Shown one piece after another: positions 39,901-48,616 of a stretch of 64,000 nucleotides of DNA. Where the stretch lies: assembly GCA_028554795.2 (NCBI GenBank), contig CM068829.1, forward strand, positions 130,836,016 to 130,900,015. The letters are read 5' to 3'. Every line of letters starts with the position of its first letter. Position 1 is the first letter of the stretch. The translations under genes and the position numbers were made by a program. The notes beneath the pieces were generated by a model that was given only the letters and a program-made list of their open reading frames with translations, was not told the DNA's origin and searched no databases. The stretch is from Sinohyriopsis cumingii (lineage: Eukaryota; Mollusca; Bivalvia; Unionida; Unionidae).

Positions 39901-41373
39901 GAGTACGATCACCGTTTGAAAACCGATCCCGAGTTTAAACGCCTCGTAGAAAGTTATCAGTTCATGGACCCCCTGAACCCGATGGATAGTTTGTACGGAG
40001 GAAGAACCAATGCCACCTGTTTGCTGTACCAAGCCGACGAAGAGAAAGGAGAAGAAATCAAATACTTGGACGTGTGTTCGCTGTATCCCTACGTGTGCAA
40101 ATATTGTCGCTTTCCTACAGGGCACCCACAATTGCTGACGGAACACATTGACCTGAAAAACATTCGACAATACGAAGGCTTGATCAAGTGTAAAGTTTTG
40201 CCTCCCACGGACTTGTACCATCTCGTCTTACCTCACCATTGTCAAGGCAAACTGATGTTTCCTTTGTGCCGTACTTGTGCCGAAACGTGCAACCAAGATC
40301 AGCCTTGTCAGCACACCAAGGAAGAACGGGCCTTGACGGGAACCTGGGTCAGCGTGGAATTGTTCAAAGCTCTGGACATGGGATACCAACTGTTAGAAGT
40401 GTACGAAATTTGCCACTTTCCCAAGACAAAACAATACCACAAGGGTGACCCCACTCAGAAAGGCATTTTCGCCGACTACGTGGATGCCTTTTTGAAACTG
40501 AAGCAAGAAGCCAGCGGCTATCCTTCCTGGTGTCACACTCCCGAAGACCAAAAGACATTCAAAGAGAAATACTATGAACAAGAAGGCATCACTTTAGACC
40601 ACATCGAGAAAAACGAAGGCAGGCGATCGTTTGCCAAAGTGATGTTAAATTGCTTGTGGGGTAAAATGGCACAACGACCGTGTTTACCCAAGACGGAATA
40701 TTTGACAGAACCTTCCCGCTACTTCCAGATGATTCACGACAAAACCAAATACATGAAACACGTGGACGTCGTTCGTGAGGATTTGATCTTGGTCAATTAC
40801 GAAGAAGATCTGGACTTTGTACAAGACGACCCTTTTGGAAATGTCATCATTGCGGCTTACGTGACAGCCCATGCTCGCTTAAAATTGTACGAAGCTTTAG
40901 AACTGTTAGGGGAACGCGTCCTGTACTTTGACACGGACAGTTGCATTTACATCGATCAGCCGAGTCAACAGCACCCTGACATCGAAGGAGACCGTTTAGG
41001 AGCCTGGACAGACGAGCATCCCGATGACAAGATTCTAAGTTTCGTCAGTGGCGGTCCAAAAAAATACGGCTACGAATACCGAGACCCACAAGGAGAAGTG
41101 CACACGCAGTGTAAAGTGAAAGGATTGACTCTAAATTATCGTACCAGTCGTGTGGTCAACTTTGGGGTATTGAATGAAGCCTTGCAATCTGGAGAGGATG
41201 AACACTTTAAAGTGACCACCTATCAACCGAACAAGATTGTACGTTTACCCACTCACCACATCGTCAGTCGACCCTTGGAAAAAGTCTAACAAATCGTGTA
41301 CCAGAAGCGAGTGCGACTGCCCAACCACTTTACTTTGCCGTATGGACCTGTTGGTATAAAACATTGGTTGTAA
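36901..41373 (+). pseudogene. Protein-primed family B DNA polymerase, interrupted
   Basis: This replicates the element by protein priming, in the nucleus. From the ATG at 36,901 a charged Gln/Glu-rich N-terminus (possibly a separate small gene) leads into a long N-terminal domain and a Cys-rich zinc region (38,340-38,700). The exonuclease motifs follow: FFDFECM (Exo I, 38,755), HNFSGYDGQFLLRYY (Exo II, 39,010) and YCRSDVDIL (Exo III, 39,390). Polymerase motifs are DVCSLYP (A, 40,070), KVMLNCLWG (B, 40,638), YFDTDS (C, 40,924) and KKYGYEY (41,060). The frame is broken by TAA 37,180, a shift near 37,430, TAG 38,855, a shift near 38,995, TGA 39,805, TGA 39,871 and TAA 41,287; the same-frame tail then ends at 41,373. 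Every catalytic motif is intact, so inactivation is recent or artefactual. Confidence 0.9.
41355..41361 (+). promoter_or_regulatory. TATA box before the first BIR gene
   Basis: TATAAAA 36 bases upstream of the ATG at 41,397, inside the 3' end of the polymerase gene. The leader would be very short. Confidence 0.45.
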
Positions 41374-41396
41374 GCGGATAGCCACCCACCAGAAGG

Positions 41397-41849
41397 ATGA
41401 CTTCGCCACAGCAAGAATCGAGTGAGAAACCCGATGAGAACTCCAAGTTCAAAGCCTACCATTTTGCGGTTTTCTTGCCTGACTATTGTGATTGTGCCCG
41501 TCGATTGGACACGTTTCAAGCATGGCCTACGGATAGGAAAGGATTACCTTCTTCGCATATTTTACCTAGAACAGGATTTGTCTACTTGGGACCTGAGTCA
41601 GGATTGGGATAAGAAGTACAGTGTTTCGCTTGCGGACTGAAATTACGAATGGATCTATGTATCTACAAAGATTCAGCTATTCTGGAACATACTCGAGTGT
41701 CTCCACACTGTCCTTACCTTTCTATGGCCTTTCCACCCATGACACTACGGTACAATGATGACGGAACCTTAGAGACGGTACCTTCCAAAACTAAACATAA
41801 AATAAATAAAAAGGAACGATGTACAAGCTTGAGACTGCATTGCGACTAG
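41397..41849 (+). pseudogene. BIR-domain (IAP-like) protein 1, one internal stop
   Basis: After a short N-terminus the frame contains RRLDTFQAWP, a spacer, and RTGFVYLGPE; one TAA (41,610) interrupts. In the same frame it goes on to VQCFACGLKL, then DSAILEHTRVSPHCPYL. That is the BIR fold: the R-x-x-x-F-x-x-W-P opening, CxxC, and H-x6-C as zinc ligands. BIR proteins of viruses (baculovirus IAP type) bind caspases or pro-apoptotic factors and delay cell death. No RING finger is present; the C-terminus is a basic tail. The tryptophan usual after CxxCG is absent. A second BIR gene follows directly. Confidence 0.75.
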
Positions 41850-41857
41850 TATAAAAA
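41850..41857 (+). promoter_or_regulatory. TATA box before the second BIR gene
   Basis: TATAAAAA overlapping the end of the first BIR gene and 67 bases upstream of the ATG at 41,917; each gene here seems to have its own TATA element. Confidence 0.5.
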
Positions 41858-41916
41858 GGGACTATGGTCAAGATCGATAGTTCATTGTGACTACCTACCA
41901 AGACCGAGCGAACAAG

Positions 41917-42528
41917 ATGAATACTTTCAGAGAAACACACAACAAGTTTAGAAAGGCACAATTCAAGTGTGGGGCTTCTGAAGTGGAATGCGATTGTGAG
42001 CTTTGCGATGGGAACGATGCCGTAAAGCATCATGGGAACTTTGTTCTCACTACCCCTATCATGGAAAGTGATGCTGAGCGTGTCAAACCTGAGGGATGCG
42101 AAAGCGATGCCGCTCGTCCTCTTGGACATTTTACTGGGTTTCGTTTTAAAGGTGGATGTTCACCTTCACGTCTACCCCCCTACGGATGTCATCCAGCCCT
42201 GAGCAAACTCCTGTTCATGTCACCCAACCCTCATCGAAACGAACCTGTGAAAGACGAATATTCGTTTCCTGTGCGTTTGTCGGAATACTGCGACTTTGAA
42301 AATCGTCTTCAATCGTTCAAAGGAAAATGGCCTAAGTATCTGTGAGGCCCGACCCCCGAAGAATCAGCCAGAGCCGGATTGTTCTACTTGGGCGAAGGAG
42401 ATAAAGTCAAGTGCTTCAGTTGCGGTGTGTCACTTCACCACTGGGAACCACAAGATTCGGCCTACTTAGAACATGCTCGATGGTCACCGAATTGTCATTA
42501 CTTACCCTTAGTGGGACCGAGACATTGA
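41917..42528 (+). pseudogene. BIR-domain (IAP-like) protein 2, one internal stop
   Basis: The first in-frame ATG is at 41,917. The N-terminal 95 residues carry their own Cys/His cluster (CDCELCDGN) with no family known to me. The BIR domain then starts with CDFENRLQSFKGKWPKYL. After a TGA at 42,343 it continues in the same frame with RAGLFYLGEGDKVKCFSCGV, then HHWEPQDSAYLEHARWSPNC. All four zinc ligands (C, C, H, C) and the Trp after CxxCG are present, making this the more canonical of the two BIRs. The protein probably inhibits apoptosis of the host cell during replication (inference from family). The stop would remove the whole BIR domain. Confidence 0.8.
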
Positions 42529-42539
42529 GGTATCTTACC

Positions 42540-42932
42540 ATGTCGTTGACGAAGAAGAAACCAGATTGGTTAGGAGTCAAATGTTGGACATCACAGAGAC
42601 CAGTATTTAAACTTCATTTCAAAAACGATATTGAATCATTACCTAAAGAACTGCAAGAGAAGATTTACAAAGAAGTTTGGCAGGGGTTTGCCAGAGTGAA
42701 ATCTCAATGGGTCACTGTAGAACTTTTGTGTCGAGAAATTCATAAGAGGAAAGTGAAAAAAGTCAACCAGTGTGTTAGATTTCTTTGGGTCAAGGGTGCA
42801 TTCATCCTATTATATCGCTTTAGACCGTTTACATCAAAAGAGTTCAGTGACATTCTTGGACGTTACCCTGAATGGCAGTGGTCAGAAATTACTCACTATG
42901 TGGATTACTTTTGCTCTAGGAGAAGATTGTGA
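42540..42932 (+). CDS. Unrecognised accessory protein with LPKELQEKIYKE motif
   Basis: The ATG at 42,540 lies 12 bases past the BIR gene stop and gives 130 intact codons. Near residue 36 it reads IESLPKELQEKIYKEVWQ, which resembles the first helices of F-box or SOCS-box adaptors (L-P-x-E-L-x-x-x-I). The remainder is basic and aromatic (KSQWVTVELLCREIHKRKVK; PFTSKEFSDILGRYPEWQW). The next gene starts with the same kind of motif, so the two are probably diverged paralogues. Recruiting a ubiquitin ligase would suit an accessory gene beside BIR proteins, but this is speculation. Confidence 0.6.
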   Translation: MSLTKKKPDWLGVKCWTSQRPVFKLHFKNDIESLPKELQEKIYKEVWQGFARVKSQWVTVELLCREIHKRKVKKVNQCVRFLWVKGAFILLYRFRPFTSKEFSDILGRYPEWQWSEITHYVDYFCSRRRL

Positions 42933-42953
42933 ATTGTACGGACTGACCTATTC

Positions 42954-43445
42954 ATGGATACTTTACAAGAGAACATTCGTGCTTTGCCTGTGGAGTTGAG
43001 AGAACGCATTTACCGAGAGCTGGTCAAAATACAAGTCAAACGTAAAGAACAATTGCATCCGTTACGTCACCAGATCTTTAACCACTGGTACCTGAATGGT
43101 ATAAGAGAACTGATTCGTCAGAAATTGTTTCAGTGGTCAGACCTTGTTCAATACTTCCAGGCCCCCGATGATCCACGTGTTGATCATTTTGGTTACTTCG
43201 AGATTCACCTAGTGCAACGCATTGAGGAAGACAAGGTAAAGGATTACCAACATATTTTACGTGGAATCTTCTTAGCGGAAGAGGAAACTTCTAAACAAAA
43301 TCTGACGTTTCGGTTACAGTATGCAACATTTAAATTCCCCACTGGAAAACGAAGATCTCTGGTTAGAAAGTACGTGTATTGTTTCCGAAACAAAGAGACT
43401 ATAAAAACAGGCTGCCATGCCTCGACTTTTATCGCATGTAATTGA
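42954..43445 (+). CDS. Unrecognised accessory protein, paralogue of the preceding gene
   Basis: An intact 163-codon frame starting MDTLQENIRALPVELRERIY. The LPVELRERIYREL segment parallels LPKELQEKIYKEV in the upstream gene. The middle is rich in aromatic and charged residues (FNHWYLNGIRELIRQKLFQW; SDLVQYFQAP); the C-terminus holds a lone basic segment (PTGKRRSLVRKYVYCF). No membrane span or zinc motif. The last 28 bases overlap the start of the next gene in another frame, a compact viral arrangement. Confidence 0.6.
   Translation: MDTLQENIRALPVELRERIYRELVKIQVKRKEQLHPLRHQIFNHWYLNGIRELIRQKLFQWSDLVQYFQAPDDPRVDHFGYFEIHLVQRIEEDKVKDYQHILRGIFLAEEETSKQNLTFRLQYATFKFPTGKRRSLVRKYVYCFRNKETIKTGCHASTFIACN
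43400..43407 (+). promoter_or_regulatory. TATA box inside the end of the preceding gene
   Basis: TATAAAAA ten bases before the ATG at 43,417. This is too close for that ATG unless initiation is at a downstream start, so its role is uncertain; it could drive the gene at 43,866. Confidence 0.35.
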
Positions 43446-43882
43446 ACAGATTCCGTGGAAGGAACTCAATGTCCATATTTAAACCGTGGATCATTACCAT
43501 CGATTATTACAAGAACTGTATCCATTCAATTTGGGTCGACAAGTGGTGTGTGTCTTAGTGACTTGTTTTCTGGGATTTCGTTTACCAGCCGATTCTTTGT
43601 GGACTCTTTATGAACAGTATTTACCACCCATTCAACATGAAAGTGGTGCCTTTAAATGTTCACGAGAGACTCCTTTTGCTCAAAGCCTTGCGTTTTCATC
43701 TGGATACTTCTCGATATCTACGGGAAAAAAAGATTCGTCAACTTTTAGCTACCCAAGACGTGTATGACGATGTGTGTGTAGCTTGTCACTTACACCCCCA
43801 TTGGACAGATGTCCGTGCCTGGAAAAAATGGGATTTTGAGGCTTGGACCCAAGAAGTGGCCCAGTATGCTCGAGAGTTGTGA
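43417..43882 (+). pseudogene. Unrecognised accessory protein, broken
   Basis: MPRLLSHVIEQIPWKELNVH is followed by TAA (43,480). In the same frame come HRLLQELYPFNLGRQVVCVL and a hydrophobic stretch, to LWTLYEQYLPPIQHES. A shift near 43,640 then moves into the frame carrying HERLLLLKALRFHLDTSRYL, DDVCVACHLHPHWTDVRAWK and FEAWTQEVAQYAREL. It is helical overall, with one CxxCH element. No family recognised. The end overlaps the next ATG by 17 bases. Confidence 0.5.
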
Positions 43883-44168
43883 TCCTTCCTTTCAACGTCC
43901 AACGAAAAAAGTTACTTTTCAACCAGTGTTAGTGATGGTGCCAGAAGAACCCGTCACCCAGGACAGAACTGTCGTGGACAGGCCTGAAAGACCCTTTCGG
44001 GAGGACACTTGTGTGACCTTACCCCCTATAGAACTGGTCAGAACATTACCCAAAACATGTTGTACAGACACTTGTTTTTATTCCACGTTGATGGTTATCA
44101 TGTGCCTTTTATCGTTGTACTTAAGCCTTTGGCTTTTATGTATTTTTGTCTTTCGTGTTCATGTTTAA
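43866..44168 (+). CDS. Small tail-anchored membrane protein
   Basis: The start at 43,866 (ATG overlapping the stop of the preceding frame) gives 100 codons. The first two thirds are polar and proline-rich (PVLVMVPEEPVTQDRTVVDR). The C-terminus, from about residue 72, is one hydrophobic helix (STLMVIMCLLSLYLSLWLLC) ending in a few basic residues. This is the plan of a C-tail-anchored protein, as in viral Bcl-2-like or other death-regulating factors, but I see no BH motif, so no function is assigned. A polyadenylation-type AATAAA follows at 44,176-44,181. Confidence 0.6.
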   Translation: MLESCDPSFQRPTKKVTFQPVLVMVPEEPVTQDRTVVDRPERPFREDTCVTLPPIELVRTLPKTCCTDTCFYSTLMVIMCLLSLYLSLWLLCIFVFRVHV

Positions 44169-44175
44169 AACATTC

Positions 44176-44205
44176 AATAAACGTGTCCTGAAAAAAGTAT
44201 ATAAA
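44176..44205 (+). promoter_or_regulatory. Poly(A) signal of the accessory block and TATA box of the ATPase gene
   Basis: AATAAA at 44,176-44,181, eight bases after the stop of the tail-anchored gene, then TATATAAA at 44,198-44,205, about 47 bases upstream of the ATPase ATG. Poly(A) signal and promoter of adjacent genes nearly touch. Confidence 0.55.
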
Positions 44206-44251
44206 CTCTCGTCTTGTCTGTTTTCGTGTCACAAGTGACATTCCTAACACT

Positions 44252-44980
44252 ATGGCTACCTCTTCTGTCTCTGCTCGATCTTCCTCCACTCTCAAAGTCA
44301 TCGACGAACACTTAGATCGTGCCAGTTGGGAGGCTTTGTATCTTCGCCATCCCTTTAACATGCTCATTGTTGGACCTAGCGGTTCAGGCAAAACCGAATT
44401 CGTCAAACGTTTGATCGAACATAAACATCATTTGATCGATCGACCACCTCAGCGGATCGTGTGGTGTTACAAAGAGTGGCAATCGGCGTACAGCCTCTTG
44501 CGAGAAAGTCAAGGCGATTCCATCGTGTTTGTGGGAGGCATTCCTAAAGAAGACGATGGCATCGTCTCTGACTCCCGTCAAACCCATTTGGTCATTTTTG
44601 ACGACATGTTAGGAGAAGACGAAGAAGAAATTAAACTGTGGTTCACGCGCAAAGGGCATCACCGTAATGCCAGTGTCGTTTACATCACCCAAAATTTGTT
44701 TCAACAAAGTAAAGCCCATCGCACCATCAGTCTCAATGCGCATTACGTGGTCTTGTTTAAAAGCCCTCGAGATAAATCGCAAGTGCAAGTCTTAGCCAAA
44801 CAGTTAGGAACGCCTTGGCTGACTCAGGCGTACGACGATGCCACTCAATCTCCACACGCCTATTTACTCGTCGATTTGAAACCTACGACCCCCGATGATT
44901 TGCGATTTCGTACCCACTTGTTTCACCACTGGTGCCAAGACAGAGGGCCTGTCCTGTACACGTCTCCGTCTTTGACTTAA
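44252..44980 (+). CDS. DNA packaging ATPase (FtsK/HerA, A32-like)
   Basis: Intact 242-codon frame. Walker A GPSGSGKT is at residues 44-51, Walker B LVIFDDML near 112-119, and a sensor-type YITQNLFQ near 148 carries a conserved Gln-Asn. Size and order match the A32-like genome-packaging ATPases of Polintons and related viruses, which pump the DNA into the preformed capsid. Also typical are the aromatic C-terminal residues following HHW. It is one of the few enzymes in this element without a break. Confidence 0.92.
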   Translation: MATSSVSARSSSTLKVIDEHLDRASWEALYLRHPFNMLIVGPSGSGKTEFVKRLIEHKHHLIDRPPQRIVWCYKEWQSAYSLLRESQGDSIVFVGGIPKEDDGIVSDSRQTHLVIFDDMLGEDEEEIKLWFTRKGHHRNASVVYITQNLFQQSKAHRTISLNAHYVVLFKSPRDKSQVQVLAKQLGTPWLTQAYDDATQSPHAYLLVDLKPTTPDDLRFRTHLFHHWCQDRGPVLYTSPSLT

Positions 44981-45003
44981 CTTCATTCCACAAAAAAAAA
45001 ATC

Positions 45004-45011
45004 TATAAAAA
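45004..45011 (+). promoter_or_regulatory. TATA box before the basic virion-type protein gene
   Basis: TATAAAAA 47 bases upstream of the ATG at 45,051, after an A-run following the ATPase stop. The spacing equals that of the ATPase promoter. Confidence 0.6.
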
Positions 45012-45050
45012 CCTCAGACACTTTTCGTCTGTCTCACACACATTTTGAAT

Positions 45051-45901
45051 ATGACGTCCCTTCAGTCGCATCTTCCCGTCAAATTGATTCGTGCCTTGTA
45101 TGGCATCAGTCGAGAAAAAATCCACAAATACGAGCTCGTGTCTTAGAAGCTAGTCTCAAAGAAGTCTTACGATGGTTCACGGTGACGGCACGTCAATTAC
45201 TCCAAGGAATCATTCAGATTCCTCATCAAACCAAACGCTTTTTTGATCGAAGCAAAGTCGCTTTGACCCAACTGGCCGATCCCCGCATCGACACTCAAAC
45301 CAAAAAACAAATCATTTTGAAACCTGGAGGGAGCGGTACTCTAGGAGGGGTCATCATTCGCTCTCTCTTAAGATGGGATTCTAATGCCCCCAAACTTCTC
45401 CCCAAGAAAAAAGTCAAACGAAGGTCCAAGAAGAAGAAAAAGACCAGGTCCCCAAGGAGAACTTCTCCAGTAGCGGGACCCTCCTCTTACCAGACACCAC
45501 CCCGGAAAAAGAAACAGAGAAAAAGTCCCCAGAAAAAGAAAAGTCCACAGAAGAAAACTAGTCGCAAGAGAGGCACTTCGGCCAGGACGCAACCTTACAA
45601 TCGCAAACCACGACCTGCAAAGGCGGTGACCGCGTCTCCGGCAGCCTCACGTTCATCCACTTCTCCGTTGATAACACCAAGAACTGAAGAGTACTTGGAG
45701 ACGTTGATCACACGAAGAACTTCTCCGTTGGTGACCCCAAAAAGAACTTCCCCAGTGGCAGGACCCTCCAATTTAGTGGCAGTGGCTGCTGCTCACAAAG
45801 TACCTTCTCCCAAAATCAAAGTTCAAGAAAGATCGGGCATGTTACAAAGTTTACTGGATTTGTCCAAGCAAGAACTGGGGTATCAGTGTTTTTGGTGCTG
45901 A
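45051..45901 (+). pseudogene. Basic core-type virion protein, one frameshift
   Basis: The ATG at 45,051 (MTSLQSHLPVKLIRALYGIS) runs to a stop at 45,146; a shift near 45,130 carries the reading into the frame 45,182-45,901. That frame has LRWFTVTARQLLQGI, IILKPGGSGTLGGVIIRSLL, then a long Lys/Arg/Ser/Pro-rich tail with KKKxxPRR and RTSPVAGPS repeated (45,463 and 45,748). The composition is that of a DNA-condensing core protein like adenovirus pV or pVII, and the GGSGTLGG part may be a processing or membrane segment. Position after the ATPase supports a virion role. The evidence is compositional. Confidence 0.6.
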
Positions 45902-45911
45902 AGGCTCAAAG

Positions 45912-46316
45912 ATGTCACCCTCCAGAAAACATCCCTCTTCTAAACAGCCCCAAGGAAAGAAAAGAAAAGGACTGCCTCCTCGTTTAGTCAAACATGGGGA
46001 CATGTTATCTGTCCTGTCCAAAGCTTCTCCACCTCTACGAAAAAAACTCATTCAATCAGCCTCCAAAGAGGTCATCGATACCGTGTGCGAATGCTGTTTG
46101 AACGTCTTGAAAGGCACGATCCCTTTGTCCAAACACCAGAAACAATGTTTAGGCAAACATCGTCACGTTCTTTGCCAAATGGTTCAAAAGAAAATTCCCA
46201 TTCGTCAAAAGAAAAAGATGTTGGTCCAACGTGGAGGCATTTTACCCCTCTTGTTAGGTCCCTTACTGAAAGGAGTCTTGGGAACCATGTTGGGAGGACT
46301 GGTGGGAGCAAGATAA
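45912..46316 (+). CDS. Virion-type protein with hydrophobic Gly-Leu C-terminus
   Basis: Intact 134-codon frame starting 11 bases after the previous stop. It has a basic start, a helical middle (SKASPPLRKKLIQSASKEVI) with four Cys and several His (ECCLNVLKGTIPLSKHQKQC), then RQKKKMLVQRGGILPLLLGP and LLKGVLGTMLGGLVGAR. A K-R-x-x-L-x-x-x-GG-hydrophobic C-terminus is characteristic of a small Polinton/adintovirus virion protein often likened to membrane-disrupting proteins. The GG might be a site for the adenain-type protease. Confidence 0.65.
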   Translation: MSPSRKHPSSKQPQGKKRKGLPPRLVKHGDMLSVLSKASPPLRKKLIQSASKEVIDTVCECCLNVLKGTIPLSKHQKQCLGKHRHVLCQMVQKKIPIRQKKKMLVQRGGILPLLLGPLLKGVLGTMLGGLVGAR

Positions 46317-46365
46317 AAAGGCCCTCGGAAGTCCCAAGATCTCAGAATCGACCCCTGACAACCCC

Positions 46366-47070
46366 ATGGAAGGACGAAAACTAGCTTTAGTGCCTTACAA
46401 ACGATGGATGGAATACCATCGTTGGCAAGAACAACGCACCCCGCATTTACCTCCCAATCCCAATTTAAGCGAGATGTCCCAGTTACAACACGAATTGCAG
46501 TCCTTGATGGATCGCCAAGATTTGTCCGAAACAGAAAAATCGCAAAAGTACGGTCAACTCTTGCAACGACTGCAACTCTTTCACCAGAAAGCTTTAGACG
46601 AAACAGCTCTACCCACTCTGAAAGATTTTAAGACCTTGATGAAAAGTCCAGCACCATCATCACTACCATCACCACCACCACCACTACTACCATCCCCAGG
46701 GGTCACCAGAGATGCTACCCCACGAAGACCTGAGGAAGAAGAGATGCGAGAAGTGTTTCAAACACCGTCAGCAGCTCCCATTTCGAGTAAGATTGCAGCA
46801 TCCTTGTTGACCCCGTCTCCCACACCCCAACGAGAAGAAATGAAAGCTTGGGTTAAAAAGATAATGTCCACTCCTCCTTCTACAGAAGTGAAAAAGAAAG
46901 AAGGGAAACCAGAAGTGAAAAAAAAGAAGACCAAAGCCATTCCATTGCCACCTCCACCACCACTACCTTCGACTTCTACTCCCGTAGCCCATCGGACACG
47001 TAAATCCGTTTCTAAACCATCCTTTCGACCCACCCAAAGTAGCATCACCGAGGAGTGGGTGACTTATTAA
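46366..47070 (+). CDS. Virion-associated protein with LVPYKRW start and Pro-rich tail
   Basis: Intact 234-codon frame. MEGRKLALVPYKRWMEYHRW at the start and LSETEKSQKYGQLLQRLQLF near residue 70 fit a conserved Polinton/adintovirus protein located between the core-type gene and the integrase. That protein has an aromatic VPxxR start and a short helical pair. The second half is low-complexity Ser/Pro/Lys with two polyproline runs (SPPPPLLPSPG; LPPPPPLPSTS). Its function is not established; a scaffold or minor core role is plausible. Confidence 0.6.
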   Translation: MEGRKLALVPYKRWMEYHRWQEQRTPHLPPNPNLSEMSQLQHELQSLMDRQDLSETEKSQKYGQLLQRLQLFHQKALDETALPTLKDFKTLMKSPAPSSLPSPPPPLLPSPGVTRDATPRRPEEEEMREVFQTPSAAPISSKIAASLLTPSPTPQREEMKAWVKKIMSTPPSTEVKKKEGKPEVKKKKTKAIPLPPPPPLPSTSTPVAHRTRKSVSKPSFRPTQSSITEEWVTY

Positions 47071-47090
47071 CACACAAACAAACACAAAAA

Positions 47091-48200
47091 ATGGAAAAAG
47101 TCTTAGCCAGCATTTACTACGATCCCTCCCATCCTGCAGGTTACGCAGGAGTTCAAAAATTGTATCGTGCTGCCAAAACGCGACTGAAAAGTCTCCGTTT
47201 ACCTCAAGTGCAACGATGGTTACAAGAACAAGCTACTTACACTTTACACAAACCCATTCGACGCAAGTTTTCCAGAAGTCGCACCCGAGTGGAAGGCATC
47301 GATCATCAATGGTAAGCCGATTTAGCCGATGTCTCTCATTTGGCCAGCTACAATCGTGGCTACAAATATTTGTTTTGTGTCATCGGCGTCTTTTCCAAAT
47401 TTGCCTGGGTCGTGCCCTTGACTTCCAAATCCAGCAATGAGTTAGTGCGAGCCCTGCAACGAGTGTTGAAACAAAGCGGTCGTCACCCTCTTCGATGGCA
47501 AACGGACAAAGGTACCGAATTTCTGAACCAAGCTTTCCAAAAACAATTAAAGAAACGTGACATTCATTTTTTTACCACCGAGAATCCCGAAACCAAAGCC
47601 AGCATCGTGGAACGTTTTCAACGCACTTTGAAAGAACGCATGTGGAAATATTTTACGCATCATCACACTCTGAAGTACATCGACATCTTACCGCACCTGG
47701 TGCAAGCGTACAACCAATCTTACCATCGAAGCATTGGACGTGCCCCGCAAGAAGTGACTCCCGACAACGAAGTGCTGGTGTTTGAGCGCCTGTTTGGTAC
47801 GTCCCCGACGAGGGCTGTCCCCAAGAAAAGTGGAGAGTTGACCGTAGGAGATTGGGTGCGCATTGGCAAAACCAAACGCACTTTGGACAAAGGTTACTTA
47901 CCTAACTGGTCGACCGAATTGTTTCGTGTCACTGGACGAGTGCATGGCCGTCATCCTACCGTCTATAAATTGGAAGACATGAACGGAGAAGTGCTCAAAG
48001 GAACGTTTTATTTGCCCGAGTTACAACGTGTCACCAAAAAAGAAGACGACGTGTACGACATCGAAAGCATTCTCGAACGCAGAACCCGTAAAGTGGGCAA
48101 ACGACGTGTCAAAGAAGTCAAAGTACGTTGGAAAGGATATCCACCCAGTTTTGATTCTTGGATCGACGCTTCGCAAGTCATCGACTATAAAAAGAAGTGA
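47091..48200 (+). pseudogene. Retroviral-type integrase with C-terminal chromodomain, one internal stop
   Basis: Start ATG 47,091 after an A-rich leader. The N-terminal domain contains YYDPSHPAGYAGVQKLYRAA. The catalytic core has ADLADV (first Asp, 47,318), QTDKGTEF (second Asp, 47,500) and ASIVERFQ (Glu, 47,610), an Asp-Asp-35-Glu arrangement. A basic SH3-like region follows, and the C-terminus (48,040-48,190) reads YDIESILERRTRKVGK and VRWKGYPPSFDSWIDASQV, a chromodomain with its aromatic residues. A TAA at 47,313, immediately before the first catalytic Asp, breaks the otherwise continuous 369-position frame. The enzyme joins the element's ends to host DNA, and the chromodomain may direct it to methylated histones. 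Confidence 0.92.
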
Positions 48201-48205
48201 CCATC

Positions 48206-48616
48206 ATGCCCTTTCACACAGACGCAGCTACGTCGACCACTCCTTCACCTAGTTCTTCTCTGCAAGATTTACAGAAACAACCCTTGTGGGTGTGGTGCGG
48301 AGAACGTGTGCCTAAAACGCAAATCGTCTTTTTCTGCCAAATCTTCGTGGTGTATTGTGTCATCGGGGCAGCCATCGCCAATTTGAGTTTGCAACAAGGA
48401 GACAAACAATTGTGGACCATTTTATTGAGTAGTTGCATCGGTTACCTGCTTCCCAATCCCTCCCTGAAATTCACCTCGAACGAGAACCACGGGAACCTAG
48501 TGTCCAGTGTCAGTGCCAGTCACCACTCCAACAACAACAACAACCCTATTTTGGGCGGAGACACGCCTCTGACGTCCAGTAACCCCTCGGACAGCCACAG
48601 AACTCTGGAATTATGA
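48206..48616 (+). CDS. Two-span membrane protein conserved in Polintons
   Basis: The first ATG (48,206) gives 136 codons. Thr/Ser-rich N-terminus, then PLWVWCGERVPKTQIVFFCQ leading into IFVVYCVIGAAIANLSLQQG (first span) and LWTILLSSCIGYLLPNPSLK (second span), then a polar tail with an Asn run. This pair of spans with SCxGYLLPNP is recurrent in Polinton/adintovirus elements beside the minor capsid gene. An inner-membrane or entry role is guessed. Its stop overlaps the next start (ATGA). Confidence 0.65.
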   Translation: MPFHTDAATSTTPSPSSSLQDLQKQPLWVWCGERVPKTQIVFFCQIFVVYCVIGAAIANLSLQQGDKQLWTILLSSCIGYLLPNPSLKFTSNENHGNLVSSVSASHHSNNNNNPILGGDTPLTSSNPSDSHRTLEL

